Source of the DNA: Cryomorphaceae bacterium 1068
Lineage (GTDB): Bacteria > Bacteroidota > Bacteroidia > Flavobacteriales_D > Cryomorphaceae
Length of the DNA stretch: 64,000 bases
Direction: 5' to 3'
NCBI GenBank assembly: GCA_027214385.1
Contig: JAPVXR010000001.1
Span: 602,267-666,266, forward strand
The notes beneath the pieces are model-generated. The model made no database searches and was not told the DNA's origin. It was given only the letters and a program-made list of their open reading frames with translations. The position numbers were made by a program, and so were the translations under genes. The first letter of the stretch is position 1. Each line of letters opens with the position of its first letter. Of the stretch, positions 53,901-61,338 are shown piece after piece.

Positions 53901-56900
53901 GATCATCGCAATCCACAAATCCATCTCCATCATTGTCAATTCCATCTGAGCAAAGAAGGGTAGTTGATTCACCCAGTTCTTCATCGTCGCAAATTCCGTT
54001 GTTATTGTCATCGGCTTCGCAATCCCCGTTGCAAACGCCGATGGCATCAAACTCACCTACGCAAGGGTCGAGGTCATCGCAAATACCATCATTATCGGCA
54101 TCGCCACCCAAGTCAGCACATGGATCAACACCTTCCAAAACTTCAACCGGATCTGTTACGAATTGGCATCCATTCGCATCAGTCAGTGTGAAAACATAGA
54201 CACCGACAGGCAGATTGAGTACATCATCGGTTGAGCTTGACGTGGAGCCGCTGGAATATGGGCTACCATCGCGAGTGAACGTATAAAAGTAGTTCGGAAC
54301 ACCTCCTGAAATGGTCAAAAGAATTTCTCCATCATTTGCTCCCAAGAATGTGACGTTTGAAGTAACCGTAGCTACTGCTGTAAATACTTCAGGGTCTGAA
54401 AGTGTGATTGGTCCTGCGGTTGTTTCTGCACCGGTGGCATCAGTTACTGAAACGGTGTATTCACCAGGTCCGAGATCATTCTCGAAGGCACTTTGACCAC
54501 TGAAGCCAATTGTTCCCGTTCTATCAAAGGTATCGTCATCGCTGTCCAAAACGTAGTCATAAGGAGCTAAACCTTCTGACACCAGGATGCGGATTCTCCC
54601 GTCTAAGTCACCGTTGCAGGTGATTTCATCAAAAATAGTCAGAGCGATTTCTACAGGAACATAATCGTCTATTGCAATGGATGACTGGGTGGCGCAACCA
54701 TTGGCATCAACGAAGCTGAAAACATAGTTTCCTGCACCGAGATTTTCTAAAAGAGTCGGAGTGTCGTTTGAAGTGATTTGTCCCGTAACAGGTCCTGAGC
54801 CATCAATTAAGTATGAGTAGTCATAGGGTAGCGTTCCACCGTCAATGTCAATTTCGAGCGAGGCTTCAGTACCGCCGGGTGTTGAAACATCATCGAGTTG
54901 ATCCAAATCAGCATTCAATGCTACTGGCTCCGTGATGTTGATACTCGCCAAAGCCAAACCAGAAGTATTGTCTTCTACAGTCAAGTTGTAATTGCCTGCA
55001 GGCAAATCCGACTCGGTGGCAGTTTCAGAAGAAGAGGATAGTGACCCTGTTCTGGAAATAGTGCCGGCGTTATTGGTAAGCAAATAGGTGTATGGGGCGG
55101 TTCCTCCATTCACAGAAACTTCTACTTCCGCGGTGGCATCACCATTACAGGCCACATCAAAACCATTGAAGTCAGTAGTTGAAACGATATCAGCATCAAA
55201 GGATACTGAGCCCGGAGGCGGAACAGACCAGCGCGCAAACCTTGGATGATTAAAGTTAGATCCTATCTGTGTGAAGAACCCACCAGTGTAGAGCTTACCG
55301 TCGTCATAGAGCACGTCGACAACGGTGCTGTTCAGGATCGGTCTAAAGCCCAAAAGAATATCACCGCTATTTTTGTCTAGTAATGTGAGCCTTCCACCGG
55401 CTTCGCTGTTTATGAGTGAAAAGTCACCACTTGCGAAGAGGTAATTCTCCTCGATTTCAATGCTTCGGACACGTCCATTTAAATTTGGATTCCAAGAGGA
55501 TACTGCCGCATCGGTAGTACTGATTGAAGCAAGTCGAGCCCTGCTAATTCCTCCGATAGTCGTAAAATCTCCACCAACATAAAGGAGACTTCCGTCGAGC
55601 TCAATCTCGAATACGCTCGAATTTGCGCCTCCATCAAAATCGAGAAGCGTATTGTTCGATGTGTTTATGGCTGCAATTCTAGACCTTGTTTCACCGTCCA
55701 CTTCACTGAAGCTTCCGCTGAGAAATAAGGTCGACCCCGATTTTTCCAGGTCATAAATCGTACTGTTGGTTCCAAGATCTATCGTTCCGACTTGCCCCGT
55801 TGCAGCGTTTATATCGGCAAGGTTGGTTCTTGGGGTTCCGCCAACTGCTGTAAAGAGTCCACCCGCATAGAGCATATTTCCATCGAGTAGAAGTGTCTCT
55901 ACCGAAGATCCGCTCATATCAGGATTAAAAGGGAGCAAGTTTCCGTCCGTTCTTGAAATGGCGGCCAAATCGTTTCGGCTTTCACCTTGGAAAAAGGAGA
56001 AGTTACCACCGATATAAACGGCGTCGCCATTAACAGCAATAGCTTTGACTGAACCGAATGATGTTCCTGCTGAGGCAAAGTCAAGAATTTCTGAAGTTGA
56101 AGCACTAACAGCAGCGAAATTCTGTCTGCTTTCAAAACCAAGGCGGGTAAAGTCTCCCGAAATAAAGATTCCTGATGGCCCTGCTGTGATGTCTCTAATT
56201 ACACTGTTTAGTTTTGGGTTGAAGTTTCCTAGTTGCTGATTGATCAGATCATATGATCCGGCACGAAAAGCCTCGTTACCGTCTATTTGAGTAAAGCTAC
56301 CTCCAAAGAAGAGCTCATCACCAAACACATCAACATCATTGACCGCATTGTTGATTTCCAATGAAAGTGGGTTCAGTACTCCCGTCGTTTTATTTAGAGA
56401 AGCGAGCCTTTGGCGTGACTCGCCGTTCAATGTAGTAAAGCCTCCTCCGATGTAGAGATCGTTTTGATCAATGTCCATGGAATTGATCGAACCAGAGAAA
56501 ATGTCGATACTTAAATCATTGAGGTTTCCGTCAGGAATTGAAAAGGATAACAATCTATTTCTTAGTGTTTCACCTATTGCCGAAAAGGCTCCTCCTACGA
56601 TAACCATTGAGCCAGCAGAGCCAATTGAATTTACGGTGTTGTTGAATCTTGGATTCCAATCCGTGAGCTGATCTGTATCCAGATCATAAGAAGCAGCACG
56701 TCCTCGTTCAATGTCATTTACTGTGGTGAAGCTTCCGCCGAGATAGAGAGTATTTCCATCCAGATGGAGGTTGAACAGAGTACTGTTTAGGTTTAGCGTT
56801 AACGGGGCAAGTGATCCGTTACTCGTATTAATTAGGGCAAATCTGTTTCTGGTTTCACCGTCTACTTGGCTAAATGATCCCGCTAGATAGAGATCGTTTT

Positions 56901-59900
56901 CATCGAGTAAAATATCTTCAACGGTGCTGTTGATGTTTCCGTCAAATACCACGGACATATTATTTTCGACGAAATCGAACTCAGCTAGCCGCTGGAGATC
57001 GACATTATTGAGGTACTGGAATGATCCTCCCAAAATAATTCCTGCGGGGGTAGCTTTTACTACCTCAATAGAACCCGATGGATTTGCATCCCAATCTGCC
57101 AGAGTGCCATCCGTAAGATCGATGGCAACAACTCCTCTATCATTATTCCCATTGACCGTCGTGAAGAATCCAGCTGCGTATAATCTGTCATCTTGGCTAT
57201 CCAACGATTGGATAGTAGAATTGAACTGGACATCAAGTGCATTTACACTTGCCGTTTCCGGGTCAATTGAAGCTAGTCTTTGTCTTGGAGATCCATTAAC
57301 ACTGGTAAAGGAACCGCCGATAAATAATTCTCCGTCTAAAAGGTGGATGGCTTCAACTGAGCCGTTTACAGTTCCTGCATTAAAGGAGGTGAGCTCATCA
57401 GTTATCGGATCGTATTCCAAAATACGTTGGATCTGAGAGGATCCTACCAAATTAAATGACCCTACCAAAATGAGATCACTTCCCTCATAGTTCAAGCCGT
57501 ACACAAAGGAGTTTAAACCAAGGATTCTATCGGTTAGGGTGTTCGTATTGATATCGATTTCCGCAAAATAGGGTTGAGAAGCTCCATCTACTGTGGTGAA
57601 AAACCCACCGATTCCCAAGAGGTTACCGGAAACGGCGATGTCTTCCACGGTTGAGTTAAATGAAATATCCAATGGCTGTAATGCTCCGGTATTCGCATTG
57701 AGCTCGGCTATCCGGCCACGCGTATTGCCTTCAATGGAGGTAAATGATCCGCCGATGAAGAGCGAGGTGCCCGAAAATTCAAAATCATTTACCGTACTGT
57801 TTACACTTCCTGCGTCAAAAGATTCCAGAGCGCCCGTGATTGGATCTATTGCGGCAATTCTATTGCTGGTAATTCCACCGATTGTATTGAAGCTACCACC
57901 TACGTAGATTGAGCCATTGAAGGATTTGATCTCTAACACAGTCGAGTTGACGTTTGGATCCCAAGCAGTAGGGTCGCCATTTGCATCAAGGGCTGCTAGT
58001 CGATTTCGAGTAATTCCATTGATAAGAGTAAAAGAACCTCCAATGTAGAGGACTCCATTGTCAAAACTGACAGATTCAACGGTTGAATTAACATCCGGAG
58101 TAAAGTCGGTATCGAGTTCCCCGGTTATTGCATTGAGCTTGGCAACGCGGATGGCTGACTGACTGTTTATTGAGGTGAAAGTACCTCCCACGTAGAGGTC
58201 GTTTCCTTCTAAGAATATGTCGTTAACGGTATTATTGATGTTGGCATCAAAGTCAAGGTCTACCGATCCGTCAGGTAAAATATGCGCTATTCGCGTTTTG
58301 CTGACCCCATCTACTTGAGTGAATTGTCCGTGCATGTAGAAACCTCCGGATCCATCATCTATGACTCCTAAAACTGTTGAGTTTGTAGTAGGGAAATCTC
58401 TGTTTGGTGTGGTTGAATTTCCCGATAGCCGAGCTAGATTGGGATGGTAATAACCCACTTCCGTAAATGATCCCCCTGCATAAAGCCCATCTGCCGAAGG
58501 TTCGAAGGCGCTTACGGTACTGTTGGGTGCGAGCGTTTGGATAGTTTCACCTGAGGCTTTTCCTACCCGAACCATGTAACGGTCTGTAACTCTATCTCCG
58601 ACGGCTGTAAAGAAACCACCGGCAAGTATATTGTCTCCCGCGTCGGTGATGCTCAGTACTGTACTGTTTGGCGCAGGATTCCAAGCGGCATCTACAGTTC
58701 CATCTGTTGCATTGACTTTTGCCAATCGGGTAATGGTGACGCCATTTACGGAACTAAAACTACCACCGATATACAGGTCGTTTCCATCCAGAAATAATGC
58801 TTCTACCGTGCTATTGGGGCTACAGTTAAAATTAGGATCGATCGAGTAGTCGGAAAGGATGTGTGTCAATCTTGTGGTTGATTGACCTTCAATGGTGCTG
58901 AATGATCCACCGATAAACCAGCCTCCGTTTTCATCGTCGATGATTACCTGAGAGCTTGAGTTGGCATCGGGGAAAGACTGGTCGGCCAGGGCTGTATTTG
59001 CATCGACTATTCCCAAGTTGGGTTGGAAATAACCCGAATTGGTAAAGGCTCCGGCAAGGTATACGCCATTTGAAGACTCTTCAAAATCGTGAACCGTTGA
59101 ATTTACAGAAGGAGCAGAAATTATTGCTCCCGTTGTTCGATCTAGTCTGGCAAAGTAACGGTTGTTATTAGAAGCATTAATGGTCGTGAACGTTCCTCCT
59201 ATAATGACCTCAGTAGGTGACGTTCGTATAGCGTTAACAGACCCATTCGCAAGGTTGGGAAGCCATGTAGCATCGATTGCTCCCGTCGTAGCATCCATTC
59301 GCGCCAGACGATTAAAGGGATTTCCTCCGATACTCGTAAAGGATCCTCCCAGGTAAAGTTCGTTCCCGTCCAAATGGAGAGAGGCGACCGTGGAATTGAT
59401 CGTTTCAGGTTGAAAGTCGGTATCCAGACTTCCGTCAGAATTGAGGTGGATGAGTCTTGTAGAATTGGTCGAGCCAAAAGTAAAGAAAGAGCCACCGATA
59501 TACCATCCTCCATTTCCGTCACTCAGAATTACGTCAACCGTAGAATTCACATCGTCACGATCAAAGAGTGGAATCTGTTCGCCTTCATTGAAAAAAGCCA
59601 AGTGACTTTTAAAATAGGATAGGCTTGAAAAAGCTCCCCCAACGTATAAATTGTTGTCTTCAAAAAGTAGGTCGTTTACCGTGCTGTTCACTGATATGAA
59701 GTCGTCTGCTAGTCCGGTTGTAACTGAGAAGCGCGTGAGGTACCGTCTGTCGTTCGTGCCCTCAATGGAGCTGAAAGTTCCACCTGCATAAACAAAATCA
59801 CCTTCGCGAATAATGTCGTTTACCGTTCCATTAGATACTTCGGGCAGCCAGCCGCCATCTATTGCTCCTGTAGTTGCATTAACTCGAACAAGTCTATTTA

Positions 59901-60357
59901 CAGTTAGTGAGTTTACCGTGGTAAAAGAACCGCCGATATACAAATCGCTACCATCTAGAAAAAAGCTTTCGGCCAAACCATTCACCTCGCAATCGAAGTT
60001 CTGATCGACCGATAAGTTTGGTAGAATATGAGCGACACGATTGGTTGTTTCTCCATTGATCGTAGTGAAAAAACCACCGATGTACCAGCCACCTGCTCCG
60101 TCCGAAATATTCGCGTATACCGATGAGTTCAGAAAAGGACCATCACTAGTAGGAAGGTTTGTAGCGGGGTCAATCAAAGACACATAGGAAGCTGAATAGC
60201 CTATTTCCGAAAAGCTACCACCGACAAACAAGGTATCTCCTGATTTTTCGATGACTTCCACAGATCCGTTTGTAGATAGGGTGACCGGGTCGAGGCTTTG
60301 CGTGAAACCAAATAGACTGGTTAAAAAGCCGATTAGAATAATGGATAATTTTTTCAT
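44920..60357 (-). CDS. Giant 5145-residue modular surface protein with T9SS type A sorting domain
   Basis: One uninterrupted 15.4-kb frame encodes a signal peptide (MKKLSIILIGFLTSLFGFTQ) and these regions (residues approximate). Residues 20-1712: about 35 repeats of 45-50 residues built on lyiGGsFt. Residues 1715-2075: four SprB-like repeats (GGTAPYTYLL, AGNYNLTVEDN). Residues 2075-2900: Asp/Cys-rich segments with thrombospondin-3-like calcium motifs (DADNDGICDDLDPC, DLDGDGEGDACDNDIDGDG). Residues 2905-3800: CARDB-like modules. Residues 3880-4350: Cys-rich modules ending CLIW/SNxIEI. Residues 4355-5040: three propeller-like modules. The last 80 residues: a type A sorting domain (AYPNPNDGVATVTF, FRLTNANETMIGKFIISK). 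It should be a very long secreted adhesin or sheath protein. No enzyme motif was seen. The divergent two-component genes are likely regulators. Confidence 0.9.
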   Translation of the reverse strand: MKKLSIILIGFLTSLFGFTQSLDPVTLSTNGSVEVIEKSGDTLFVGGSFSEIGYSASYVSLIDPATNLPTSDGPFLNSSVYANISDGAGGWYIGGFFTTINGETTNRVAHILPNLSVDQNFDCEVNGLAESFFLDGSDLYIGGSFTTVNSLTVNRLVRVNATTGAIDGGWLPEVSNGTVNDIIREGDFVYAGGTFSSIEGTNDRRYLTRFSVTTGLADDFISVNSTVNDLLFEDNNLYVGGAFSSLSYFKSHLAFFNEGEQIPLFDRDDVNSTVDVILSDGNGGWYIGGSFFTFGSTNSTRLIHLNSDGSLDTDFQPETINSTVASLHLDGNELYLGGSFTSIGGNPFNRLARMDATTGAIDATWLPNLANGSVNAIRTSPTEVIIGGTFTTINASNNNRYFARLDRTTGAIISAPSVNSTVHDFEESSNGVYLAGAFTNSGYFQPNLGIVDANTALADQSFPDANSSSQVIIDDENGGWFIGGSFSTIEGQSTTRLTHILSDYSIDPNFNCSPNSTVEALFLDGNDLYIGGSFSSVNGVTITRLAKVNATDGTVDAAWNPAPNSTVLSITDAGDNILAGGFFTAVGDRVTDRYMVRVGKASGETIQTLAPNSTVSAFEPSADGLYAGGSFTEVGYYHPNLARLSGNSTTPNRDFPTTNSTVLGVIDDGSGGFYMHGQFTQVDGVSKTRIAHILPDGSVDLDFDANINNTVNDIFLEGNDLYVGGTFTSINSQSAIRVAKLNAITGELDTDFTPDVNSTVESVSFDNGVLYIGGSFTLINGITRNRLAALDANGDPTAWDPNVNSTVLEIKSFNGSIYVGGSFNTIGGITSNRIAAIDPITGALESFDAGSVNSTVNDFEFSGTSLFIGGSFTSIEGNTRGRIAELNANTGALQPLDISFNSTVEDIAVSGNLLGIGGFFTTVDGASQPYFAEIDINTNTLTDRILGLNSFVYGLNYEGSDLILVGSFNLVGSSQIQRILEYDPITDELTSFNAGTVNGSVEAIHLLDGELFIGGSFTSVNGSPRQRLASIDPETASVNALDVQFNSTIQSLDSQDDRLYAAGFFTTVNGNNDRGVVAIDLTDGTLADWDANPSGSIEVVKATPAGIILGGSFQYLNNVDLQRLAEFDFVENNMSVVFDGNINSTVEDILLDENDLYLAGSFSQVDGETRNRFALINTSNGSLAPLTLNLNSTLFNLHLDGNTLYLGGSFTTVNDIERGRAASYDLDTDQLTDWNPRFNNTVNSIGSAGSMVIVGGAFSAIGETLRNRLLSFSIPDGNLNDLSIDIFSGSINSMDIDQNDLYIGGGFTTLNGESRQRLASLNKTTGVLNPLSLEINNAVNDVDVFGDELFFGGSFTQIDGNEAFRAGSYDLINQQLGNFNPKLNSVIRDITAGPSGIFISGDFTRLGFESRQNFAAVSASTSEILDFASAGTSFGSVKAIAVNGDAVYIGGNFSFFQGESRNDLAAISRTDGNLLPFNPDMSGSSVETLLLDGNMLYAGGLFTAVGGTPRTNLADINAATGQVGTIDLGTNSTIYDLEKSGSTLFLSGSFSEVDGETRSRIAAINTSNNTLLDFDGGANSSVFEIELDGSLLYVGGDFTTIGGISRARLASISTTDAAVSSWNPNLNGRVRSIEIEENYLFASGDFSLINSEAGGRLTLLDKNSGDILLGFRPILNSTVVDVLYDDGKLYTGGFFTQIGSNFNHPRFARWSVPPPGSVSFDADIVSTTDFNGFDVACNGDATAEVEVSVNGGTAPYTYLLTNNAGTISRTGSLSSSSETATESDLPAGNYNLTVEDNTSGLALASINITEPVALNADLDQLDDVSTPGGTEASLEIDIDGGTLPYDYSYLIDGSGPVTGQITSNDTPTLLENLGAGNYVFSFVDANGCATQSSIAIDDYVPVEIALTIFDEITCNGDLDGRIRILVSEGLAPYDYVLDSDDDTFDRTGTIGFSGQSAFENDLGPGEYTVSVTDATGAETTAGPITLSDPEVFTAVATVTSNVTFLGANDGEILLTISGGVPNYFYTFTRDGSPYSSGSTSSSTDDVLNLPVGVYVFTLTDANGCQFVTDPVEVLEGVDPCADLGGDADNDGICDDLDPCVGEFDAIGVCNGDCEADDNNNGICDDEELGESTTLLCSDGIDNDGDGFVDCDDPECQEINNNLGCLTCFGDGLSFADEVLDYENTCSSNGQTDPDLALGVPDFVSGANNYVSLGRGSITLGFTNNTLINSGNSDPDLFVFEIGSAVEGSTIELRPLNAETENILIAQGVPDADGDGFYDLGSIGGSTASVDIDVLIGDLGFNSVQFDAIQITDLPGSCSGSTPGADIDAVCALSSLPCVIGASCDDGNPNTENDIFDSSCNCVGTPICLADAGSLSIVNTSIELDSPEVLVSATTNGDAVVPSGFSTLYLLTSGTGLIIEQTNGSPNFMVDATGLYTIHTLVYNANPADPDFLDLSGIIFGTTPASEVLDQINDSDICASLDVDGAEVNVIPCDEGDTDGDGFCDDVDPCPLLADLENGDSCGANGTVINCECIEVCPIVLGSPSIECVTETAGNLDNYTVTIPYTGLATGATISLGNSTNCTNNFIEISGDDPTSVADGAIILTSSEEISCWSISIQSQSCDVILEGDAPSCDPGVDCPLLGLNNGDACGTNGEGTVVDCECLLPDCNGTLGGTVFDTDGDGICDDVDNCLNTPNDNQADLDGDGEGDACDNDIDGDGTINTADCAPLDPNFSTEQTYYADNDDDGFGNPDDSQIACVPPTGFVDNDDDCDDDDENINPDAQTLTFVGIGNFTNSILDPQIGSPSTVYTFSVIYTDATGTLPPIGFPRAVLDYEGNGNFTNGNDRTILLTPANSNDLNTADGKLYTGTISSLTAGSNYTARIRVADGDCVTEIGPFDYPDVLTEPDLEIFADDITFSNINPDVSSILEVTAMIRNASDLPASNFSVDLVNQFDESIDYPEITVPFIPANSSLAVTWEIITPDVPAWCPMEVFVDNTNVIIESNELDNRAIRPFVNGDFEVPGDIIADVNVSPAVQESANGNTVTIFGFAEYIDTAILLDDPSVAGGTVTLETDQGATYTGLTNSQGYFSITIPAPLTPGVYTVDGEITDFTLTGDFTVQFEITEPVVVCLPDLRPFINLVESQIFVGESTEGTVTVINQGCAPSGISTLLDLTQTGGTPILSDEIVPPLQPGESVSYDLVELTFNTAGSYVACGTADANFEVVESSESNNTDCDQILVVPPLPDIYSTSGPFGSAFLCANPANPTFNITNGGYVPTGPFDYEIDASLNGALQATFTGEVSNLNAAQSTQVSIPFAYDQLGSYTFQIRCDVPLPNGQVVEISETNNVSNYSRTILECQPDLTVLGCRQLEVDPVDPAFPGQVTYVAQVRNVGNATAEAPIDFEFQVSNGDIYQVEIDEDIAPGAQFEVTASAPTVQSGSELLTGAVDPEDLITEFSENNNSYADSLCWEFAPVPKCGTDFWNSTFAPNQTTVVSVGLDVDHLYKASQAVVRFEVEGPGITGTALLGDVAVENAETTCSCPYVVSLPNSFLFTEVGTYTFVFTADPEGDYSECNEDNNILEVEVEVTTLPDLRILSEFINPTVLNPALNESVFFDVTYENIGVSNPEDEMNLRVLVDEEELGIFENVPGLISGENTTIAFPVPYSTEIAGAHIVRAVIDSDDEIDESNELNNEATRAIVVGEAANLFFEVFQPDDASPAIGQNILIDAVIGNNGALDVNADVLFSYVNNSADTIQIGSLPVSVLTGGSQAISLPWNVQDNNTTLLGEIVNASEIEFNYDDNFASAELGAFDILITSIAFCEGETSGSLMASAEGGNPPYTFSWSNGFIGETLEAEPGMYSVTVTDNEGFEATASGTIGIDETCVEPVCDISAISFTVADNCDPITGLFDVSLTVAYENQPDIGFISVNGQDFGISGSPQSFDFEIAEGAVNFDVSFTENEDCSLFIMTGVIITPCEEDCEGVFGGDALPGSPCVIGGENGFYNENCECIPQVECSLIVNSFDITDNCDPETGLYTAFVELSYNNAPISGVLVVNEVEFEITESPQTVSLDLVAGQVVFEAFFSENPNCNTILDTGITLEACEEDCEGVFGGTALPGTPCELAGAVGIYNVDCECIPNTGCTAYGGTISTQDPMAVCKGDGNPDPIFVDLEGAVGENSIWVVTAANGLIVDITEENVFDFEETTGTGICVIWHLSWDGEIFGLEVGENAFDLEGDCFDLSNPLEIFELYVNGGEISVDGETTFCTDDGESDIVQVTVTGNVGPNGRFLLTDSDLNVLQTSQTGLFDFEGAGEGLCLIWYAAYGGPITLPESGTNVADIEGCFSLSNAIEIEKEECDDPIIADCDNWRYFLSDNTSDGSSDIYEVVLDDENGQAQMTLFKSLEYPVHIAYNESGDELYLVRSSSGSFRTLDVSAPDGAMSAEIPLDISLSGVVTTTFDASGNFYIGAESAQAVYTVDRETGATAEYADAAIAGGDIAFGTDGELYHLTRDNGGRAIKIDPEGDNEDLGSVPDLVTGLAARNDGNLMISTKDRSRLYVGDTDAMYLNKFYTLVFENEVFTMSNGDMASGCADNEPSLQSCELQAYYYANHGPGISGTDIYEVEFSENEAELTPVMNLSYQAHIAHSDDESNTLYFVNANGNFVELYDAATATITQVAIDGDINQLYAVVFNPNDGLLYVGDDNNNEVYTIDPITGETQFFVDAPISGGDLALSDGDLYLAKRDSDDLFKLIDGSFVDIGSIPDEVNGMSSTEMLDQLMVASAETSIFSRISNTDGGLIAEYTATLDGEVFTLSNGDLTSGCLDPNLEPQCMYQLFYAHNGSDGVNALLSLTANGEGGFDAEELAMNIGNAHIAVLPNGNELFVVDGSGTFKVFNLSSLTFGEEINIAAADGNITGTPAAVATPGGFLIVASSNRSHAYLVNPETGFASEIGREIPVNGGDLVFDDDGILWYINRNTGTFYDVYGEDEFSVPLGDINGAALLDDGSILLAEGNEENIMYGVDMESQALNGAEYTVPVELYWGDLAGQCLNMAYLSESANDVADAPKGWIKAYPNPNDGVATVTFRTSTDGETMVEIFDIGGRKVDQIYKGDAISNRDYQVELTRPDLPDGIYIFRLTNANETMIGKFIISK
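44923..45180 (-). other. T9SS type A sorting domain of the giant protein
   Basis: The last 85 or so codons encode AYPNPNDGVATVTF, VEIFDIGGRKVDQIYKG, then a strand region DGIYIFRL and the basic tail GKFIISK. This is the standard secretion and anchoring signal of the type IX system, close to that of the gene at 63287. Confidence 0.85.
45220..47285 (-). repeat. Three tandem propeller-like modules of about 225 codons
   Basis: Each module runs from a Cys-containing start with an IYEV-type strand, through HIA, an LY(F/L)V strand and GGDLAL-like turns, to an end such as FTLSNGDLTSGC. Boundaries are near 46600 and 45900. They differ from the N-terminal blades and look like lactonase/SMP-30-type propellers. 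Confidence 0.7.
47310..47950 (-). repeat. Two copies of a Cys-containing module shared with the 63287-64000 gene
   Basis: Each copy has a GGxIS start with a Cys and DG pair, a V-T-x-x-G strand, an (L/V)IW motif in GxCxIW, and ends GxCFxLSNxIEI. One full copy and part of another occur in the partial gene beyond the two-component system. Confidence 0.75.
48950..51640 (-). repeat. CARDB-like adhesive modules
   Basis: Several modules of about 110-130 residues repeat features such as N-x-G strands and SETNN/ESNELDN ends (DSDDEIDESNELNN, VVESSESNNTDC). These fit CARDB (cell adhesion related domain in bacteria) folds. Confidence 0.7.
55220..60300 (-). repeat. About 35 tandem propeller-blade-like repeats, in higher-order modules
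   Basis: Each repeat of 45-50 codons has NSTV (or a variant), two strands, lyiGGsFt, a turn, and RlA.ln..tG. The first sixteen or so follow a four-repeat cycle, marked by GY-type, GGWYIGG-type, GNDLYIGG-type and RY-type repeats. From about repeat 18 a three-repeat cycle is visible. Confidence 0.85.
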
Positions 60358-60621
60358 GGCGATTTTGATTGGTAAATGACTGATCGGTTCAAAGACTAAG
60401 CCTTGGACTCTATTGAAGTAAGAGTCTTCAAGGCATTTTTATATTGGTCGTATAAATATAATGATTCATCGACACAAAATTACCTTTAAGCAGATGATTG
60501 AGGGATCACTAATTCTAGTGAGATATAAGTGTTTCTCATGAGCGAGCATTAAAAAATCGTTTTATCGTCATGTAGTTTGGTGATATAGATTTTCTTAAGA
60601 TTGCCCTACCTTTCGGTTCCT
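60358..60621. promoter_or_regulatory. Divergent control region between the giant gene and the two-component genes
   Basis: This 264-base AT-rich region must hold promoters for both directions. The minus strand has TAATTTTG at 60482-60475, which would give the giant gene a leader of about 110 bases. The plus strand has TACCTTTC at 60607-60614, a one-mismatch -7 motif just before the response regulator start. I see no clear regulator box. Confidence 0.4.
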
Positions 60622-61299
60622 ATGTCAGAGTCTAATTCCCTTAAAATCCGAGTCGCGGTTTTCGATGACAACGACGACCGTCGAATGAGTTTGAAATACC
60701 TAATCGGTATGTTGCCCGACATGGAGTTTGTCGGTGATTTTTCCGATGCTACTCGTTCGGTAGAAAAAGTAAATAAATCCAAACCTGATGTCATTTTAAT
60801 GGATATCGAGATGCCGGGAGTCACAGGTATAGAGGCTGTATCAGAAATCAAAAAGGCATTTCCTGAAGTCTCCATTTTGATGCAAACCATTTTTGACGAT
60901 GAGTCCATGATTTTCGATGCGCTGAAGGCAGGGGCTTCCGGCTATTTGTTAAAGAAGGGGACACCTGAAAAAGTTATCGAAGGAGTAAGGGAAGCTTATC
61001 AAGGTGGTGCGCCAATGAGCCCGGCTATTGCAACTAAGGTCTTAGCTTTTTTTCGAAATATGCCGAACTCCGAGAATGATGACGAGAAGGAAGAGGATAA
61101 ACCGGATTATGGCCTTACGGTAAGGCAAAAGGAAATCTTGACGGAACTGGTGAACGGTAGCAGTTACAAGATGATTGCGGCTACTATGAATATCTCTTAC
61201 AATACGGTGAATACCCATATTCGACACGTGTATGAGAAGCTGCACGTTCACTCTCTGGGTGAAGCTGTGGCGAAAGCTCTGAAGGAGCGAATAATATAA
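60622..61299 (+). CDS. NarL/LuxR-type response regulator
   Basis: I start at the ATG at 60622 (MSESNSLKIRVAVFDDNDDR); an in-frame TTG at 60601 lies in the likely promoter. The 225-residue protein has a receiver domain (8-125) with the acidic pair in VFDDND, phosphoacceptor Asp61 in DVILMDIEMPGVTG, switch Thr89 and Lys111, and a LuxR-type HTH (about 164-222) with LTVRQKEILTELVNGSSYKM and NISYNTVNTHIRHVYEKLHV. It should bind DNA as a dimer after phosphorylation. Its partner kinase follows 39 bases later. The divergent giant gene is the most likely target (inference). Confidence 0.93.
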   Translation: MSESNSLKIRVAVFDDNDDRRMSLKYLIGMLPDMEFVGDFSDATRSVEKVNKSKPDVILMDIEMPGVTGIEAVSEIKKAFPEVSILMQTIFDDESMIFDALKAGASGYLLKKGTPEKVIEGVREAYQGGAPMSPAIATKVLAFFRNMPNSENDDEKEEDKPDYGLTVRQKEILTELVNGSSYKMIAATMNISYNTVNTHIRHVYEKLHVHSLGEAVAKALKERII

Positions 61300-61338
61300 A
61301 GCCTGAACGATATCTATGAAGCCTTGTATCTTTCTTCC

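Noticed and set aside
46091..60004. Many open frames of 60-170 codons on the plus strand opposite the giant gene
   Set aside because: They follow the repeats of the giant gene, share no families, and come from its regular codon pattern.
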